From the NCBI RefSeq assembly GCF_012489685.1, contig NC_080046.1:24992223-25056222 (forward strand): a DNA stretch of 64,000 nt, in the 5' to 3' direction. The DNA comes from Lotus japonicus. Its lineage: Eukaryota > Streptophyta > Magnoliopsida > Fabales > Fabaceae. Positions 35,254 to 49,358 of the stretch are shown here, one piece after another. The first letter of the stretch is position 1. Each line of letters opens with the position of its first letter. The position numbers were made by a program, and so were the translations under genes. The notes below the pieces were generated by a model. That model was not told where the DNA came from and ran no database searches. It was given only the letters and a program-made list of their open reading frames with translations.

Positions 35254-37715
35254 AAAGAAACCAAACAACACCTTCATCTAAGATTGCCCTGAAATTTTCT
35301 AGTAAATAATATACAACAATAGTAGAAAAAGAGAAGAGGAAGAGAAAGAAGAGTGGACGAGGCTTACATCAACAAATGGAGAAAGGAAAAGAAAAAGGAG
35401 CATAATTCCGAGCTTACAATCTTTTTAAGCATCACAGAGGTTTGTTAATATCTGGCTCAAGGTTGTGGCGCTGTCTTCGATTGATAAGTCATGGAATCAT
35501 CTCCATGACTTGTGCTTCTTCTATATATGTTTGCCCTCAAGTGTGATTTCCTTAATTCATTTTATCACATCAAACGATCGCATATTCTGATATATCTCGG
35601 TACTAAATGAAGCTGGAAGTATTTGATGGGATATGATAGTGTTGTGTTTATATTGAAAGATGTTGAGGTTATGCTTCACTCATGAAGATGTCATGTTCCA
35701 TGAAATCAACCGTCAAAGTAGTAAATCACCAATTGAGAAATTAAGAGATGCATATGGTTAATCTCCAGCCATGAAGCTATAAAGCATGACCAAGACTTTC
35801 ATAGTGAGACTTCATTCACTAAGCTTTTAGAAATAGTAGTTTGATTTATGTTTCATGATAGAAGCAAATTACCAATTGAGAACTTAAGAGATGCATATGG
35901 TCAATTTCTAGCCATGAAGCATTATAAAGACCTTTCAACAACATACATCTTTCATAACAAAATTTCATTCACCAAATTTCTAGTTTTTTTTTTTTTTAAA
36001 TGATGTTGAGATTATGCAACATTCATGAATAGATGTCATGGTGCTTTATGAGTTTTTTTTTTATAAGATTTGATTTTATTGAAGTATATAGTTGCCAATA
36101 AAAAATGATTATACAATTTACTATGTGATAAAGGAAAACGACGTCATGACACTTGAATATCAAGTCTTATTGAAGATCATTTTGTCGGTCAAGAACTCTT
36201 CTTCAAAGTTCAAACAAATGCTGATATTACATAATCGAATGGAGAGGAGTGTTATCATGTGCTTAGAATGGAAGATGCTAAACTAATTTCAATATTCCTC
36301 TCAAGTGGCTCATTGCTTACACCCTTGAAGGCGAAGGTTTTTCATTTTATAGGGAGGCTAAAGCGGTAGGAATTTTTTGGCCAAAACTCGGTGATAGCCT
36401 GATAGGGATCTGCCTTTATTAGTTGAGGGGATGTTATCATCTATTTCTATGTTTAATAATATGCTTTCATATTTCAAAAAAAAGGGATAAATTTGAAACA
36501 GGGAAAAACAAAGGTTTAGGAAGATGTAAATTTAAATTTAAAGTCAAAGGGGCTGAAGTTTGTATTACAGATCTGTTGAAACTACTTTATCAGAGGTAGT
36601 AAGCTAGGCCAATAGGACCATTAAAGACCAACAAGAACTGTCTATGTAATTATTCCTGGGTGCAAATTTAAGAGACCACCATTCTTAATTACAAGGCTAC
36701 CTCGAAATTCATATGCTTCCTAATCTTATACCAGATTTAATTATTATGCTAACAACGTAAATCAGAAGCCATCTCTTTTTTCAATTTTCCTGTATACCAT
36801 AGTTTTGTGAATATGCCCAATATTGCACCAAATTTTGTAAAAGTGAGCTCCATATGCGCATTAAGATTGTACAGTACAATCTGTACCCAATGCTATTATT
36901 CGTTGCTATAAAAGAGAAAGAGGAGAATACTCAGAATAGTAAATAAATATTTCTTTTACCAAATTGCATAAAGGGACATAAGTTACAAAGTAAAGTGGCG
37001 CTTTAATTAAATGCACCTCAAATCAATCTGACAGTCCTTGTGCAATAGACACTCCAAGTCTAAAAACTGGACAGACCAAATAAAATAGAATTTCTTGCAT
37101 TGAAGTACATTCATGAATGGTGCAAGTGAAACCACGTGTGTGTTTAGGGTGCATTATAGGATTTCCTTGGCTACCAATACGTCACATTGATATGCCTGTG
37201 GTCTGAGCCACCTTGCAGAAACATCAAAAGTGTGAAAGAGGTGGAAAGAATAGAGTTATAAGAAAGAGAGAGAGAAAAAAAAAAAGAGATGTGATATGTG
37301 ATAATATGATTGAAAGATAAGAGACAAATAGATAAAAAAGTGAAGTAAAAGTGAAATTAAGGTGTGAATAAATCCTAACTCAATTAATTAGGTTACACCA
37401 TTTACCATTTATGTCAACCCGCTACACGATGCCATCATCTTTATGTCGACACGCTTCCTGATGCACTTCAACTTTATGTCATTGTGCTCCATCACTTCAT
37501 ATCAACACACTTAACAATGCACTTAAACACATCCTCTCACATATTTCGTTGGACCTTATCTCAACTCTTCTATATTCATACGCCATCTCTGATTGCTGAG
37601 ATTTGGTTTTTCACTAGCTGTATGTGATTAAAGAACCCTGTGATCATAAAATTTGTACAACAAATAAACTAGTGGAATTATTGATGCCAAATTGTCTTAA
37701 AGTGTCATTACTTCT
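35254..37715. other. Non-coding stretch, copy of 7791-10253
   Basis: AT-rich, no supported gene. It carries the same 60-bp local duplication as the left arm. Confidence 0.5.
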
Positions 37716-38409
37716 ATAGGCGCATCTGTAAGATCAAGATTTGGTCATGTGGTACAACTTTATGTTTTGATGATAACAAGTATTTATTTGTGGATGAACA
37801 ATTATGATACTCTAACGTTTGTCTTGAGTGTTTTGACAAACAGGTTCTGATTCTGACACCAGAAGATATATTCATCAGAAGATCTGAAGATCAGAAGTTC
37901 TGAAGATCAGAAGATCTGAAGACCAGAAGATCTGAAGATCTGAAGACCAGAAGATCTGAGGATCAGAAGATCTGAAGACCAGAAGCTCTGAAGGTCCAGA
38001 AGCTCTGAAGGTCCAGAAGCTCTGAAGGACCAGAGGCTCTGAAGGTCCAGAAGCAGAAGTTACGAAGGTCAGAGGATCCAAGCTTCCCTCTGACTCTGAT
38101 CACCAAGCTTCACAAGTTCCAACATGAAGCGTCGTCAGATCAGAAGTAAATGGTTACAGGCAAATGTCTCTATCAAGAAGTACAAGAGCAGTGTACTATT
38201 CTGACAAGCCTACATACCAAGGTTCAGCCACAGCAGGTTCTGGAAGTTCCAGAAATGCCCTCCAACGGTCATATTCTCTCAACAGAAATATCCTTTGCAC
38301 CTTGGACTATTTAAGGCTGAAGAAGAGAAGAAAGACTGAGGAGAGAGAAACCAAGAGCTGCAATACAAGAAAATATTCAAGCCTCCACTTTCTTCATCAG
38401 ATTTTATAC
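37716..38409 (+). mobile_element. Copia-type LTR fragment, right-arm copy
   Basis: Counterpart of 7097-7790, now on the plus strand: TTTTGATGATAACAAG near 37770, the CAGAAG-rich minisatellite (37865-38066) and CTATTTAAGG near 38308. Confidence 0.55.
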
Positions 38410-39105
38410 CTCGTCTGGCTTCATCCTGCTAAACCCAAATTTATCTGTCCATATTGATTCTGCTTCTTCTGCAGCTGGCAGTACAAGGCTCTTCACATTC
38501 ATGAAAGCCAAAAGCCTCTCATTGCAGGAGAAGAGTGTTTGGAAGTAGCCCTGTTTGTGTCAAGCCAATGTTATAATTATTGCACTAACAAGACATAGCG
38601 ACAAATGGTCACAATACACAGCCATCAATCAAAATTCCAGAGCACATCAAGTTTCAACCAAATAGAGGAAAGAATACAATGTAAGTGAAAAAAACCAGAA
38701 GTAAAGTCTCATACCTTCCCGTGATTCCTGTTACTTGTTGCAACTAAAGGAAGTTCAGCAACATCTGAGCCGAAAATTCGAAGCATGGCCGCAGATACCA
38801 CAGATGAACTTCAATGTTAAAGAAACAAGCTGTAAGCAGCACTAGAAGTGTTAAATAATAAAAGTTAAATACAGAAAACCACTTCTTACTTGACTACTAG
38901 TAATGCACAATACATTTCTCCAAACTCCTGACCCCGCACATTCCTTCTGTACATGACATACAATAAGTGAGACAAAGGAAAGAAAAAAACTCAAGAGAAA
39001 AATTATACGCGAAACAAATGCATTTGAAGAAGTTTCTAACCCATAAACCATGGCTGGAATAAGGTCACGTCCACTAGCTGCGTCAACTATAGGATTGAAG
39101 CATTC
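38410..39105 (-). pseudogene. PHD/acyltransferase C-terminal exons, right-arm copy
   Basis: Exons 39105-39041, 38946-38890, 38808-38715 and 38550-38410. They encode the same GNAT-like segment as 6401-7096, without sequence changes that I could see. It again lacks the PHD fingers and the final exon. Confidence 0.72.
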
Positions 39106-42100
39106 CTGAAACAAGGGAAGTTTCAATCTTAAATCCAATTAATGTTTTAAATGATATTATGGAAAACTCATGGTTTGCCAGGTATAATAGATAAGCTCTG
39201 TCATAAAGATTAACATTGTAAAACATAAAACAAAAGTAATGATATGTCACAGAATCACCATAAATATAAAAAGGCATAATAACAAGTCAATAACAACAGA
39301 AGTCAAAAAGTGTGAGAGGAAAAGATGTACAGCACCATATTGTAAACAAGTTGAAGCATCTAAGGTGTCTAAAAAGAGGGTTAATGACATGGGTTGTGAA
39401 GTTCAGAACAGGGAAGGAAATGAACAGAAAAAGGAGGTATCATAGAAACACTGCATAGACCTTCACAAACCTTGAAAACAGAAGTGGGACATACACGAGT
39501 TGCTGGCTTGCTGCAAAGAGCACAAAATGCCATGGGTAGCCAGAGAAACAACCAAAAACTGTGAAGGTAAAACCAGGCGAGGCAGTATGGAAGAATGCAC
39601 AAAATCATGATTTGGGACCACGATGGCCACACTATCATTATACATAACACAGGGAGGATACACGATGCTGTCGTGGTCAAACAGCACCACAAAATTCAAC
39701 GATTGACTACTTTGTACATAGTTTCCCAAAAAGTGGTTCATATATCTTTTTTCTCCCATATGCTGATTTTACTATCTTCCTCCAAGACATGTGGCTTTAC
39801 CATTGTTAGTTATTGATAACTTTAAATTACCCTTTTTATGTTAAAATTTCTTTCTGAATCTCAATAGCTTATATTTTCAACATGTCAAGATTACTTTGAA
39901 ATTTCCTACTTTATGTCAAAATTTTCTTTTTCTTTCCAAATCCTAGATGCTAATGCACTCAATTCCTCTTAATACATTAAAAAACGTTCTTTTTACATTC
40001 GTTGAAGAGAAACAGAAATGGATCAAAAAAGGGCAAAGTATTTGGTTTCTGTTTTATTGCTACCTTCGACATTTGTCTTAAAAAGATAAAAGATATACTA
40101 AAAGAGAGACAAGGTTGTGTCGTGTGTAGGACATCAGTGGAGAAGTACATGACCCACTTAATGGTGGTTCACTTCTTCAATTTGGGGAAGTGGTTGAATC
40201 ACCTGTTTACCAGGCGGGATCCCTTACCAGGCATGGTTTTTAGTTTTTACAATTAGCTTCAACATATCAATTGCTGAAGGAACAGGACATCAATATAAAA
40301 ACATGATAGTAGTGTATTAGAAACAAAATTTTATATTAAAGGTTTTACATAGAGATAGGATTGCCATCAAAAGAGAAGAAAAAAAATATTTTTCTCAACA
40401 CTGACTGGAGGAATGTCAGTGACAAAATTCATTTTTCGAGGTGGTTCCAAGGCTGGAACAAATAATCAGGGTTGTAACTTCACTAAATCATGCAATTGAT
40501 CCAATTAGTTGAGAATAAAAAAAATGAAGCAAATATAATTGCCTAGGAAGCACAAGTTTTTGAGGAAAAACACTCAGAATCCAAAGGTTTAGTTGTGTTA
40601 GGTCTAATTTCTGCACCATGAAACAGTGAAAAACAGCAAAGTTATATACACCTAGCTCAGTAGAACTGGAATACCAAGTGACTCAAAAATGAAGTAAGCC
40701 ATTAAAAAGTAACACTGATAATATTAAAAAGTAAGCTAGAAACTAAATCATCTAATATGAAATGTGCACATGTAATGTTATGTGTGAGATGGATCCTTAT
40801 ACTATAGTCAAATAGATCATAGTGCCCCACAAATGAATTAATGTATGGAATCCACATTTTTTTGTACTTTATTATGAAAATCATTGAAGGAAAAGTTAAG
40901 CCAGTATTCCATAACAAACAATTTCTTCTTTTTTGTACTGTTAGTGCAATTAAAACAATATTGTACATTATGCGTATACCTACTAAATTTAATTCTCCTA
41001 GATACTTAGAAATGGAAAAGCTGGTATAGACATTTATAGAGTTTCCTGGTTGCTTGTATTGGGATTATCAGGCGATAATTTAATTTTATCGGTCAATCCT
41101 CAAAATGTTTTCCTCTGTAATACATATAGCTAATTTTCACCATGTTTGGATCTACTTTAACTCTCTCATGATCATTTTTCCCTATGTAAGAATTACTTCT
41201 AATAGCTTCTTCCAGAATCATTTAACCCCCAAATGAGAAAATCTATTAAATTTACAAACATGCACTCAGTGAATGTGGACGATCCACTCTACCTTTCATT
41301 TATACTTTTCTGATCTAAAGGAAATTTCTGGCCACTTTACCAAATCTAAACAAATACAATCAATACCAGATGTCAATCTCCTTCATTACAATTTATCCTC
41401 CTTCATTCCAAACAGCTTTACAATTTATCCTTTATCCTCCCTATTAAACAGTCAATATTAGCATGACCAAATGATCTCAGACACGAAACCATCCACCCTT
41501 TTTCCTCCTACAAACTGCCACAAGTTAATTTTAGCACCACAGAACATGGAGTCAATGAAACAAAATTAGAAACAAGTAGCACACTATGAGCATGTGTGGA
41601 AATTAATTGATTCTGAGAAAAGAGGAGTATGTCATATATCTAAGTAGCCAACAAACATATGAAAGAAGAAAGTAGATAAAGACAAAACATGCACAATCAC
41701 TATAGAAAATCAAAAGTTAATAGCACAATTTAACAGTACCAAATCATGAAAATGGCCAAAGAAAAATCAACAATGAATTAAGAGCTTTACCATTTGGATG
41801 CATTACGTAGTAAAGTTCACGTTTCTTAAATTTCAATCGCAAATTTGATGTGCCAACATTTGATGACAAAGAGTGATTTTGAACATTACTCATTGCAATT
41901 GGTCACATCACATGGTTAAAACATGAAAGTCCTGAACTTTCCACAAACCCAAATCAATAAAGAATTCATAATGTAAATTAAATTCACATAAAAAAATGTG
42001 AAAGGTCGAGGAAGGAGAAACCTGGATCAACTTGCGCTAGACAGTCGGTACGATTTGTGAAAGATAATCCACTACATAGTCCATATACCTCGGTAACCAA

Positions 42101-43136
42101 ATCACTCAAACTCCCTTGAATGCCCAGTCTCATAAATTGACTTCTTTAAAGCAATCAATTAATCTCACTATGCAGAACATAAACAAAGGAATTAGTGATG
42201 ATAAACAAAGAAATTGGAGAACTCGACAGAGAGAGATAGAGAGAGGCACCCAAATCGAAGGAATAATGTAAAAATTCCCAGATTTTTCAAATGGACCTCT
42301 CACAATGAACAAAATATTGGAGGTGCGATTCAATAAGGTGCTACTCAGCCTAAAACGGGTTGCTCTTTCACCTTCATGATTCTTGCTTTCGCACATTTAT
42401 CCTATTTCATTGAACAACTAGTGTGCCTGAAACTAAAAACTTGTCAGACAGCAAACAAGAAAATCATTCAGGAAAACACAAAGTAAACAAGGCAAGAAAC
42501 AAATGAGTGTTATGCACAATTGAAACCATGGTGACAATCAAATTATGTCACTAAACTCACAAATGGTTCTTACCCATTGTTGCAACAGATCCTGCTAATT
42601 TAAGTTTAAAATGGTATAAATTAAATTAGGAACATAAGATAATAACAAAAATATTAGAAAATCCAGTTTGAGCACAAGGTAAAAAATTTGATAGTCTCTT
42701 ATATGGTCCCCGACTGATCTTAAAAGTAGTTTATTATAATTAAATTAAGAATAGAAAATATCCCATGAACATAGTAGAGCCCAAAAGTAGAACACCCTTT
42801 TAACAAAATCAAAGCACAAATATAGTAATGAAAATGAACATAAAAAAATAAAGGAGAAGGTGAGTTTTGTATGTTGTTCATCCCTAATGTTCACCCAGAC
42901 AAAGAATATCGTATAAAACAACCTATGTCTTTGCTTCTGGCTTTAAACCATGACATATCAAATAGATCTCTCTTGATGAAGGTCTTGTGGCTTTAGGCCT
43001 CAGCTACGATGACTTTCTAAATAATGGTTTACAAATCTGACTGATTTCTGCAGCAGAAGATTTCAAAGAGATTAAATAAACACATTACGCAACCAAATCA
43101 GCTGGAATAAAACTAGTCTTGAGAAAAATGATCCAC
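39106..43136. other. Intron-like AT-rich stretch, copy of 2370-6400
   Basis: The same features as the left copy. No gene model can be supported. Confidence 0.4.
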
Positions 43137-43320
43137 CTTTGGAATCTTCACTCTCCAAAATCTTTATAATAAGGTTCCCTCCGACTTGCAAGACTCCCTT
43201 ATCATTTGAACCGGATGGATCATCAACACTTTGCTCCTCCCGAATATAGTCATCATCATCATCAGCTGAAGCTTGAACAGAAGAAGCAGCACTGCCAATT
43301 GTGATTCCAGAAACCGATGG
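43137..43320 (-). CDS. Exon of unknown acidic protein, uncut copy
   Basis: Minus strand: SVSGITIGSAASSVQAS followed by ADDDDDYIREEQSVDDPSG, NDKGVLQVGGNLIIKILESE and DSK, then a possible donor. This copy runs through the point (43267) where the left arm is cut, so it represents the original context. I do not recognise the protein. The Ser/Ala-rich part before the Asp run is compatible with a plastid or mitochondrial leader, which is inference only. The acceptor is uncertain. Confidence 0.45.
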
Positions 43321-43671
43321 ACATGTATGAAAGTATCACAGAAAACCCTTTTTGCTGCAGAAAACAAATCACCAAAAATCAGTTTCTAAGCCAAGATAGA
43401 CCAATCATCCAAAAAAACACCCTCATATCAAAGTCAATTTTTTTAATGGCTAGTTTAGCATATGCACAGAATTTTGTTTTCCTGACAAATGGTAAGCCAA
43501 ATGAGAAAGAGATGAATAACAGAGGAAGTAAAATTAAAAATTGAACATAAGAGCGGAAGGTAGGAGATTGAACTCACCGTGCGAGGTACTACTCTTCATC
43601 TAGTCATGTCCTCTGGTACAACCACAAAAAATCTAAAATGCCAAGACAATCTACATTCCTCTTGTACAATG

Positions 43672-44094
43672 TTACATGTTTTGTGTTCCTAAATTTGAAA
43701 TTGGAAACCAGGGGTAGTCATATTGAAGGATATGGGGCTTGAGCTTGACGGCGACAAATTGAATGAGAGAATCGGAGACGGCGAGACGCGGTTGGGTTTG
43801 CTTCGTCAGCGAGAGGCACAATGGGTGGGATAAGGCGGTCGTGAGCAGGCCAGCGCCGAGAGCGGTGCTAGAACGATGAGACGCGACGACGTTTGGGTCC
43901 TTGGCGGAGACGACGGTCATGAGCTTCAACGGCCGTGTGCGGTGAGACGCCGGAGAGAGATTGGCAGGAGAGGAACCGGATCCGACTGTAAAGTGATAAG
44001 GAGATGCAGAAGAGGTGGAGATAAAGAGATAGTGAAAATGTGAGAGAGTAAGATGAAAATGACAGATTAGTGAGATAGGAAATCTCAAGTACAA
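43672..44094 (-). CDS. Possible 5' exon, unknown protein
   Basis: A 140-codon open frame, GC-richer than its surroundings. It includes SASPYHFTVGSGSSPANLSP and an internal start MTVVSAKDPNVVASHRSST. It lies upstream of, and in the same orientation as, the exon at 43137-43320, so it may be the first exon of that gene. No domain is recognised, and an overlapping frame (43868-44233) is also open. I rate it low. Confidence 0.3.
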   Translation of the reverse strand: MYLRFPISLICHFHLTLSHFHYLFISTSSASPYHFTVGSGSSPANLSPASHRTRPLKLMTVVSAKDPNVVASHRSSTALGAGLLTTALSHPLCLSLTKQTQPRLAVSDSLIQFVAVKLKPHILQYDYPWFPISNLGTQNM

Positions 44095-46998
44095 TAGAGA
44101 TAAGATTTCTATAATTTTTTATTTTTTCTTCTCCAATTGAGTCCTGAATACTTTGACAGATGAAAAAGAGAGGGAAACTAAAAGAAGGAAGAGCGGGAAC
44201 TCTGAAAGGAGCATAAAGATTAAAATAAGCCAAAAAAGGAGGAGCTCACACGTAAAATCAATTGACTAAAATCAGTGTTTTAATCTCAAAAAAATCAAAA
44301 TATGAGCGGGAAAATTTAAATTTTGAGCGCCAAAAATTAAAATCAGGTTATTTCGTTCATGTTAATTTTTATGCACTCACAGTATAAAAGGTTTTACACG
44401 ATCATTCAATCACAACATTCTATTTCCTATTTTAAATATTATGAAATTTAAAATTAGTTATGAGCCAAAAAATTGAGATATGATTGAACCTGTGTAAACT
44501 TATTTACACTGTCAGTGCATGAAAATTAATCTCTATTTAATTATTAGTAGAATAAAATCATTTATTTACTTGAATGATTAAATGTGTATGCACCGACAGT
44601 GTAAACTTTGTTTACACTTTACACATACATCCAATTAAACTTTTGATTGTATGAACACGTCAAGTTGGCTAATCTTTGTAACTTATCAACCTTGAAAGCT
44701 TTATCAGGTTGTTTCGACAAGTTGATCTTAACCGAAATATCTAATGTTAAAAACTTAAAAGCTTTATATGCCTGGTTATGTTGTTTTGACATGTCAATAA
44801 TCTTGCTTGAACTAGCTAATATTAGGAACTTAAGATCGAGATTAGCTAACGATGTGTTGTTCAACATGGCCGACTTTCTGACAAGTCACTCTTGACCTTT
44901 TTATATAAATATAATCTAACATCAATTTCATTTTGACCATCCATCGTGACAATTTTGATCCTCCATGAGTTTCATCCTGGCTATCCATCGGGTTCATCCT
45001 AATCATCTATCATGATCATATTGACCACCCATCATGACATCCATCATCAAGATCACAATCATCCATCATGTTCATCCTGATCATCCATATGGTTCATCCT
45101 GATCGAATATTCTTTACAGATGTTATAATTGTGGCCTGTTCTAACAAGATGGTCATTAGAATAGATACTCTAGTTTAATCGGAACTATTAAAACAACTAA
45201 CCTTAAGTTAAGAGTGTAACTAGAATAACTAACCCTAGCTAGGGACTATTGAATAACTAACCTTAGGTTATTAAAGTTAGTAGAACATATAATCATAGTT
45301 TAGTCAGGACTATGAAATAACCAACCCTAGTTCAAGGTCCAAGTGTAAATGTTCTATAGTTTCCTCTTCATCATTGGGTTCTCTGAGGTGTGTCGTAACT
45401 CTCGAGGGTCCAAATCAAAGAGTTTAATCATCATGAAGTTAATGCTTAAAGTAGTCGAGAAGGATAAGATTCCTCTCCATCTTCTTTAGTTCATTTTTTC
45501 ATCCCTCCTCCTTATTATGATTATCAACATAATTAAGAGTATTTATAATAACAACCAACAGTTAGTTAATCATTTATTTTAACTCAGATTAATCAATCAA
45601 AATGAGATTTTATTAATTTCAAAAACTGTGAATTAAAGTCTCAAAAGTATGTTTTTGATATTGAAAAATCCTTAGAAAAAACTCATAAATGAAATCAGAA
45701 GAAAAAAGAACTCGGAAAAAAGAAAAATGGGCTAGTTTTTTTTTCATCTGCTGGCCCCTCCTTTTTTTGTGTAAAAAACACATATCCGGGCCTTTTTGCA
45801 TTAGCCCATTCTGTTGGTTTTTTTTGTTTGGCTGATGGCCCTTCACTTTTCTATAAGGATTTGATTGTTTTTTTTTCTTGGGCTAGTTTTTTTTGCTACT
45901 GACCCCTCCTTTTTTGGTGCCAAAAATTCATATCTGGGCTTTTTTGCATTAGCCAATTCTGTTGGTATTTTGTTTGGCTGATGGCCCTTTTTTTCATACC
46001 TTGACTCTTTTTTTTGCGCTAACACAAGTTGACTAATCTTAAGTTAAGAGAACCACTATAATAGATAAACCTGATTTAAGCTATAGTTTAACTGAGACTA
46101 TAGAATAACAAGCTCTAGTTTAACTGAGACTATAGAATAACAGAGTCTAGTCTAACTGAGACTATAGTATAACTAAGCTTCAGTTAGGAGGGTCATTAGA
46201 ATAACTAACCCTAGTCTAATCGAGATAATGGTATAACTAACATTCGTTTAAAAGGGTCAATGGAATAACTAACGTTAAGTTAAGAGGTCATTAAAATGGA
46301 TAATCCTAGTTTAACGTAGACTTTAGAAGAACTAAATTAGGTTAAAAGTGTCATTATCCATCAATTCACTAGTATTCATTTAAATATTATAATTGATCTA
46401 ATCATATCCGCAAATTTGGAAAGATTTTCATGAAACGAATACCACCGTTGCCTCTGGAATGATCGAAAACCTTAGAATCGGCTCCCCTTAGACCCAAAAC
46501 GGATAAAAATGACCAAAATTATTAAAAAAACACATTACTTAAGTTTATTCAAAGGCCAATATCTGGTCCTATTTGCAAATCTGGAAAGATTTTCAAGAAA
46601 CGAACCACACCATTGCGTCCGGAATGGTCGAAAACCTTAGAATCGACTCCTCTTGGACCCAAAACGGATAAAAAAGACCCAAAATTTCCAAAAAACACAT
46701 TCTGCCACATGTCAGCACGAGAACAAGCCACGTCAGCGTCTCTGACGTCATCAGGCGAGTGTGTCTCACAGCCGAGAGTGGCCGCCACTCTCCTTCTTCC
46801 TCTAGCGCGAGTGGGGCGCGTGGCCGAGAGTGGGCTCACTCTCCGGCCACCTCGCCGGCAAGTGCGGGAGAGTGTAGCTTCGTCCGGGCTCCGTTTGAGA
46901 TTCCGGAACTTGTTCCGGACTCGTCTCAACCTTCTGAATCCATCCATGACCTCAGATTTTCATTTTGGGAACTTTTAAAAATGGGTCATTTTCGAAAA

Positions 46999-47660
46999 TG
47001 ATGATTCCGGCCACCTCGAGTCACCATCAAAGCTCTAGTATGACTTGTTGGGACCGTGACTTGACAAGGAACATCAAGGAGACACAGATTTTGCACAAAT
47101 TCTCACCAAACATTGAACAAACAACAACATAAAATTATTTTTCCTAGCTAGTTACCACTTATGGAACCCAGAAAGTGAGAATAGTTTCATGCAATTATCT
47201 TTCTATTCTTTCACTATACTTATCTATGAGATTGTTATCACCAAACCATAAACATATTTTTTGACTTGGACAACCCTAGTTTTAGATCCACAACTCATCA
47301 ATGCACAATCCTCACTTTTGGATCCACCACTCTCCATCCTCATTTGGTTTAATCCATTTTCACTCGTAGAAGAAGGAGAAAGTAAGTTTGGAGAAGAGAG
47401 AAGAGCAATGGATCCTTCAGATTTTGGATGCATAAAATGAATTTAATCCATGGTTTTGTGTATATATAGTTAGGACTAATTTTAAGATATCAAAACTCAT
47501 AGGGTCTATACTGGATTGGATAAACATTGCAGTCATTTACGTGAATATAAAAATGTAATAGGACCAGAGATATATTTTGAATAGTGCATAGGACCAAGCC
47601 ATAATTATTTTCCTCAACTGATCCGGACCATTCAATTAAAATATTATAAATCAATAGCTA
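46999..47660. other. Cargo of copy B, unknown
   Basis: It starts where copy A switches to the NPH3 fragment and ends near the shared CATGCCTCTTCAGAAAA tail. It contains a 69-codon minus-strand frame (47224-47433, MHPKSEGSIALLSSPNLLSP...) with no recognised domain. Confidence 0.4.
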
Positions 47661-47778
47661 GAAAAGGGGAGGCACCCATGCCTCTTCAGAAAAGTGGCAT
47701 ATGGAAGCCTGTCCCATTGAGTTATTACTCATAAATTTAATTATTTTGGGAAGATAAATTAATTTGAGGGAAAATAAT

Positions 47779-47787
47779 ATATATATA

Positions 47788-47821
<34 letters not shown>

Positions 47822-47822
47822 C
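47779..47822. repeat. AT microsatellite
   Basis: Runs of AT repeated with one TGTG interruption. Confidence 0.85.
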
Positions 47823-47860
47823 CGGCACATGAAATATATATTATATATATAAATAGAAAT

Positions 47861-48660
47861 AAGATGTTATTTTAATAATCAGTTTACTTTTATTAAAATA
47901 AAATTATGGAGCATCATGGAATATTCCTTAACCTATTTATTTTTTTGCTACATCGGAAAATACCTTGACGTATTTATGACTTAATTAATTTATTTAATTT
48001 CAGAATTAATTAATTAGTTTAAAGCATTTTGAAGGAATATTCTTGAAAATTAACCTAGACTATGTGTACTACTAGGGGGCTAATTTTCTTGATTAATAGG
48101 GGAAGAAATATAAAAATTAATAATTATGATTATTTGGGCTAGCTTAGAAGAAGTCCTGAACAATACTTTGTAGAGAAGAAGTCCTTAGTATACTTAATTG
48201 GGAGAAGTCCTGTCTAATACTTGGTGTAGGAGAAGTCCTTGATACTGGTTTAGTGGAATCTTGGTTAAGCCAAGGACTAGACGTAGTCCCAACGTTTGAG
48301 GGTAAACCATTAGATATTGCTTGTGTGATATCGTTTACTACTTTATGCACTTATCCGCTGCAGCAAACGATTGTGAAAACGTTTTGAAAACTTATAATCA
48401 TTTGAAAACTCAAGTTTTAAAAGAACACAATTCAAACCTCCATTTCTTGTGTTATATTATTGTTTCTCAGACATAGTCAGCAAAGCACTGGTACTAGGCA
48501 CAAGGCGCTTGCTTCAGACCATAGTGAGATTTTCTTAGGCAGGAAACATAATCTGGACAATAAAGGTCATGGAAATCCAAGGGCTGATGCATGTAGACAG
48601 TCTCATGGAGATCACCATGCAGAAAAGCATTACGATCAACATTTGGACTGGACAAGCCCC
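47861..48660 (-). mobile_element. Ty1/copia remnant: LTR-like repeats and RT fragment
   Basis: At 48140-48240 four AGAAGTCCT boxes recur about 30 bp apart, a pattern seen in copia LTRs. At 48494-48660 the minus strand reads [20 protein letters not shown] and then [17 protein letters not shown], the copia RT motif (NAFLHGxL...KSLYGLKQAPRxW). The RT piece is cut at about 48660, where the Tat-type LTR begins. Confidence 0.7.
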
Positions 48661-48945
48661 TAGGGGGCCTACGCCGAGGGGTTACCCGACAAGCGGCGGT
48701 CGCCCAGCCTGGGAATTGGGCCTCCTCCAACTAGGCCTAACCGGCCCAACAGAGGCAGTTACACCTATTAGGCCCTGCTCCCACCCTATAAATAGAGAGC
48801 GAATACCATTTGTAAAGGACTCTTGCCTCATTTGCAAAATAGCACATGAAATTCAGTTATATTCTCTCTCTAACCTTCTCTCTCTAAGTGCAATCTCTCT
48901 ACTCGATCGGCTATACCCTCTCTCAATGTTCATGGCAAGAACATT
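48661..48945 (+). mobile_element. 5' LTR end of Tat/Ogre-type gypsy element
   Basis: GC-rich start, then CCTATAAATAGAGAGCG (TATA-like) at 48785 and a CTCTCTCTAACC tract, ending in GGCAAGAACA before the PBS. Only the 3' portion of the LTR is present. Confidence 0.75.
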
Positions 48946-48964
48946 TGGCGCCGTCTGTGTGGAA
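48946..48964 (+). promoter_or_regulatory. Primer-binding site, Tat/Ogre type
   Basis: TTTGGCGCCGTCTGTGTGG matches the TGGCGCCGTCTGTGGG site (tRNA-Arg type) used by the Tat/Ogre lineage, with one base difference. Confidence 0.8.
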
Positions 48965-49358
48965 CGATAATTTTTCTACTCCCGGATCATGTGGATTGGT
49001 TGAAAAGTTGAAAGAAGTTTCAGTTACTATTGAATTCTTGCGGTTCTGAAGAATTCGTTGATTCCTGGTGTTCCTTAGATGATTTCTGATGGAGACTCAT
49101 TGCCGACGACGTCGCGATTCACTAGAACGGAGGAGTATCTCGCCTCCGTGTCGTGAATGGTGTAGGAACAGGTGGTGCGACCGCGCCGCTAGGAGGCTCA
49201 ACATGAGCAATTGGCTCAGTCGCCTCCTCCATCTCCACCTCCACCGCCTCCTCCACCATCTCCGTCGCCAGAAGTGACAGTTACTCAGAGGGACTGACAA
49301 CGCATGATGTGAAGCGTCGATAACATCCGGCAGCAGAATGATTATCTTATAGAACAAC

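Larger units (their letters stand above)
30032..43267. repeat. Right arm of inverted duplication
   Basis: Reverse complement of 2239-15482. From about 33300 to 43267 the only length difference I found is one A in a homopolymer. From 30032 to about 33300 there are more than ten 1-2-base indels, mostly in homopolymers. These break frames that are intact in the left arm. Confidence 0.95.
44250..47860. mobile_element. Dispersed repeat element, copy B
   Basis: Same-strand relative of 16490-20340. Matches include AAATCAGGTTATTTCG, the CAAGTTGGCTAATCTTTGTAA region (44660), TAACTAACCTTAGGTTA repeats, two 155-bp units (46395-46700) and the block from CCACATGTCAGC to GGGTCATTTTCGAAA (46705-46998). It lacks the MITE and NPH3 piece of copy A and has its own cargo at 46999-47660. 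Confidence 0.6.

Noticed and set aside
44619..44895. Frame resembling leucine-rich repeats (LANLCNLSTLKAL...)
   Set aside because: Both strands are open, and the pattern comes from the repeat words CTAATCTT and AACTTA of element copy B; there is no LRR consensus.
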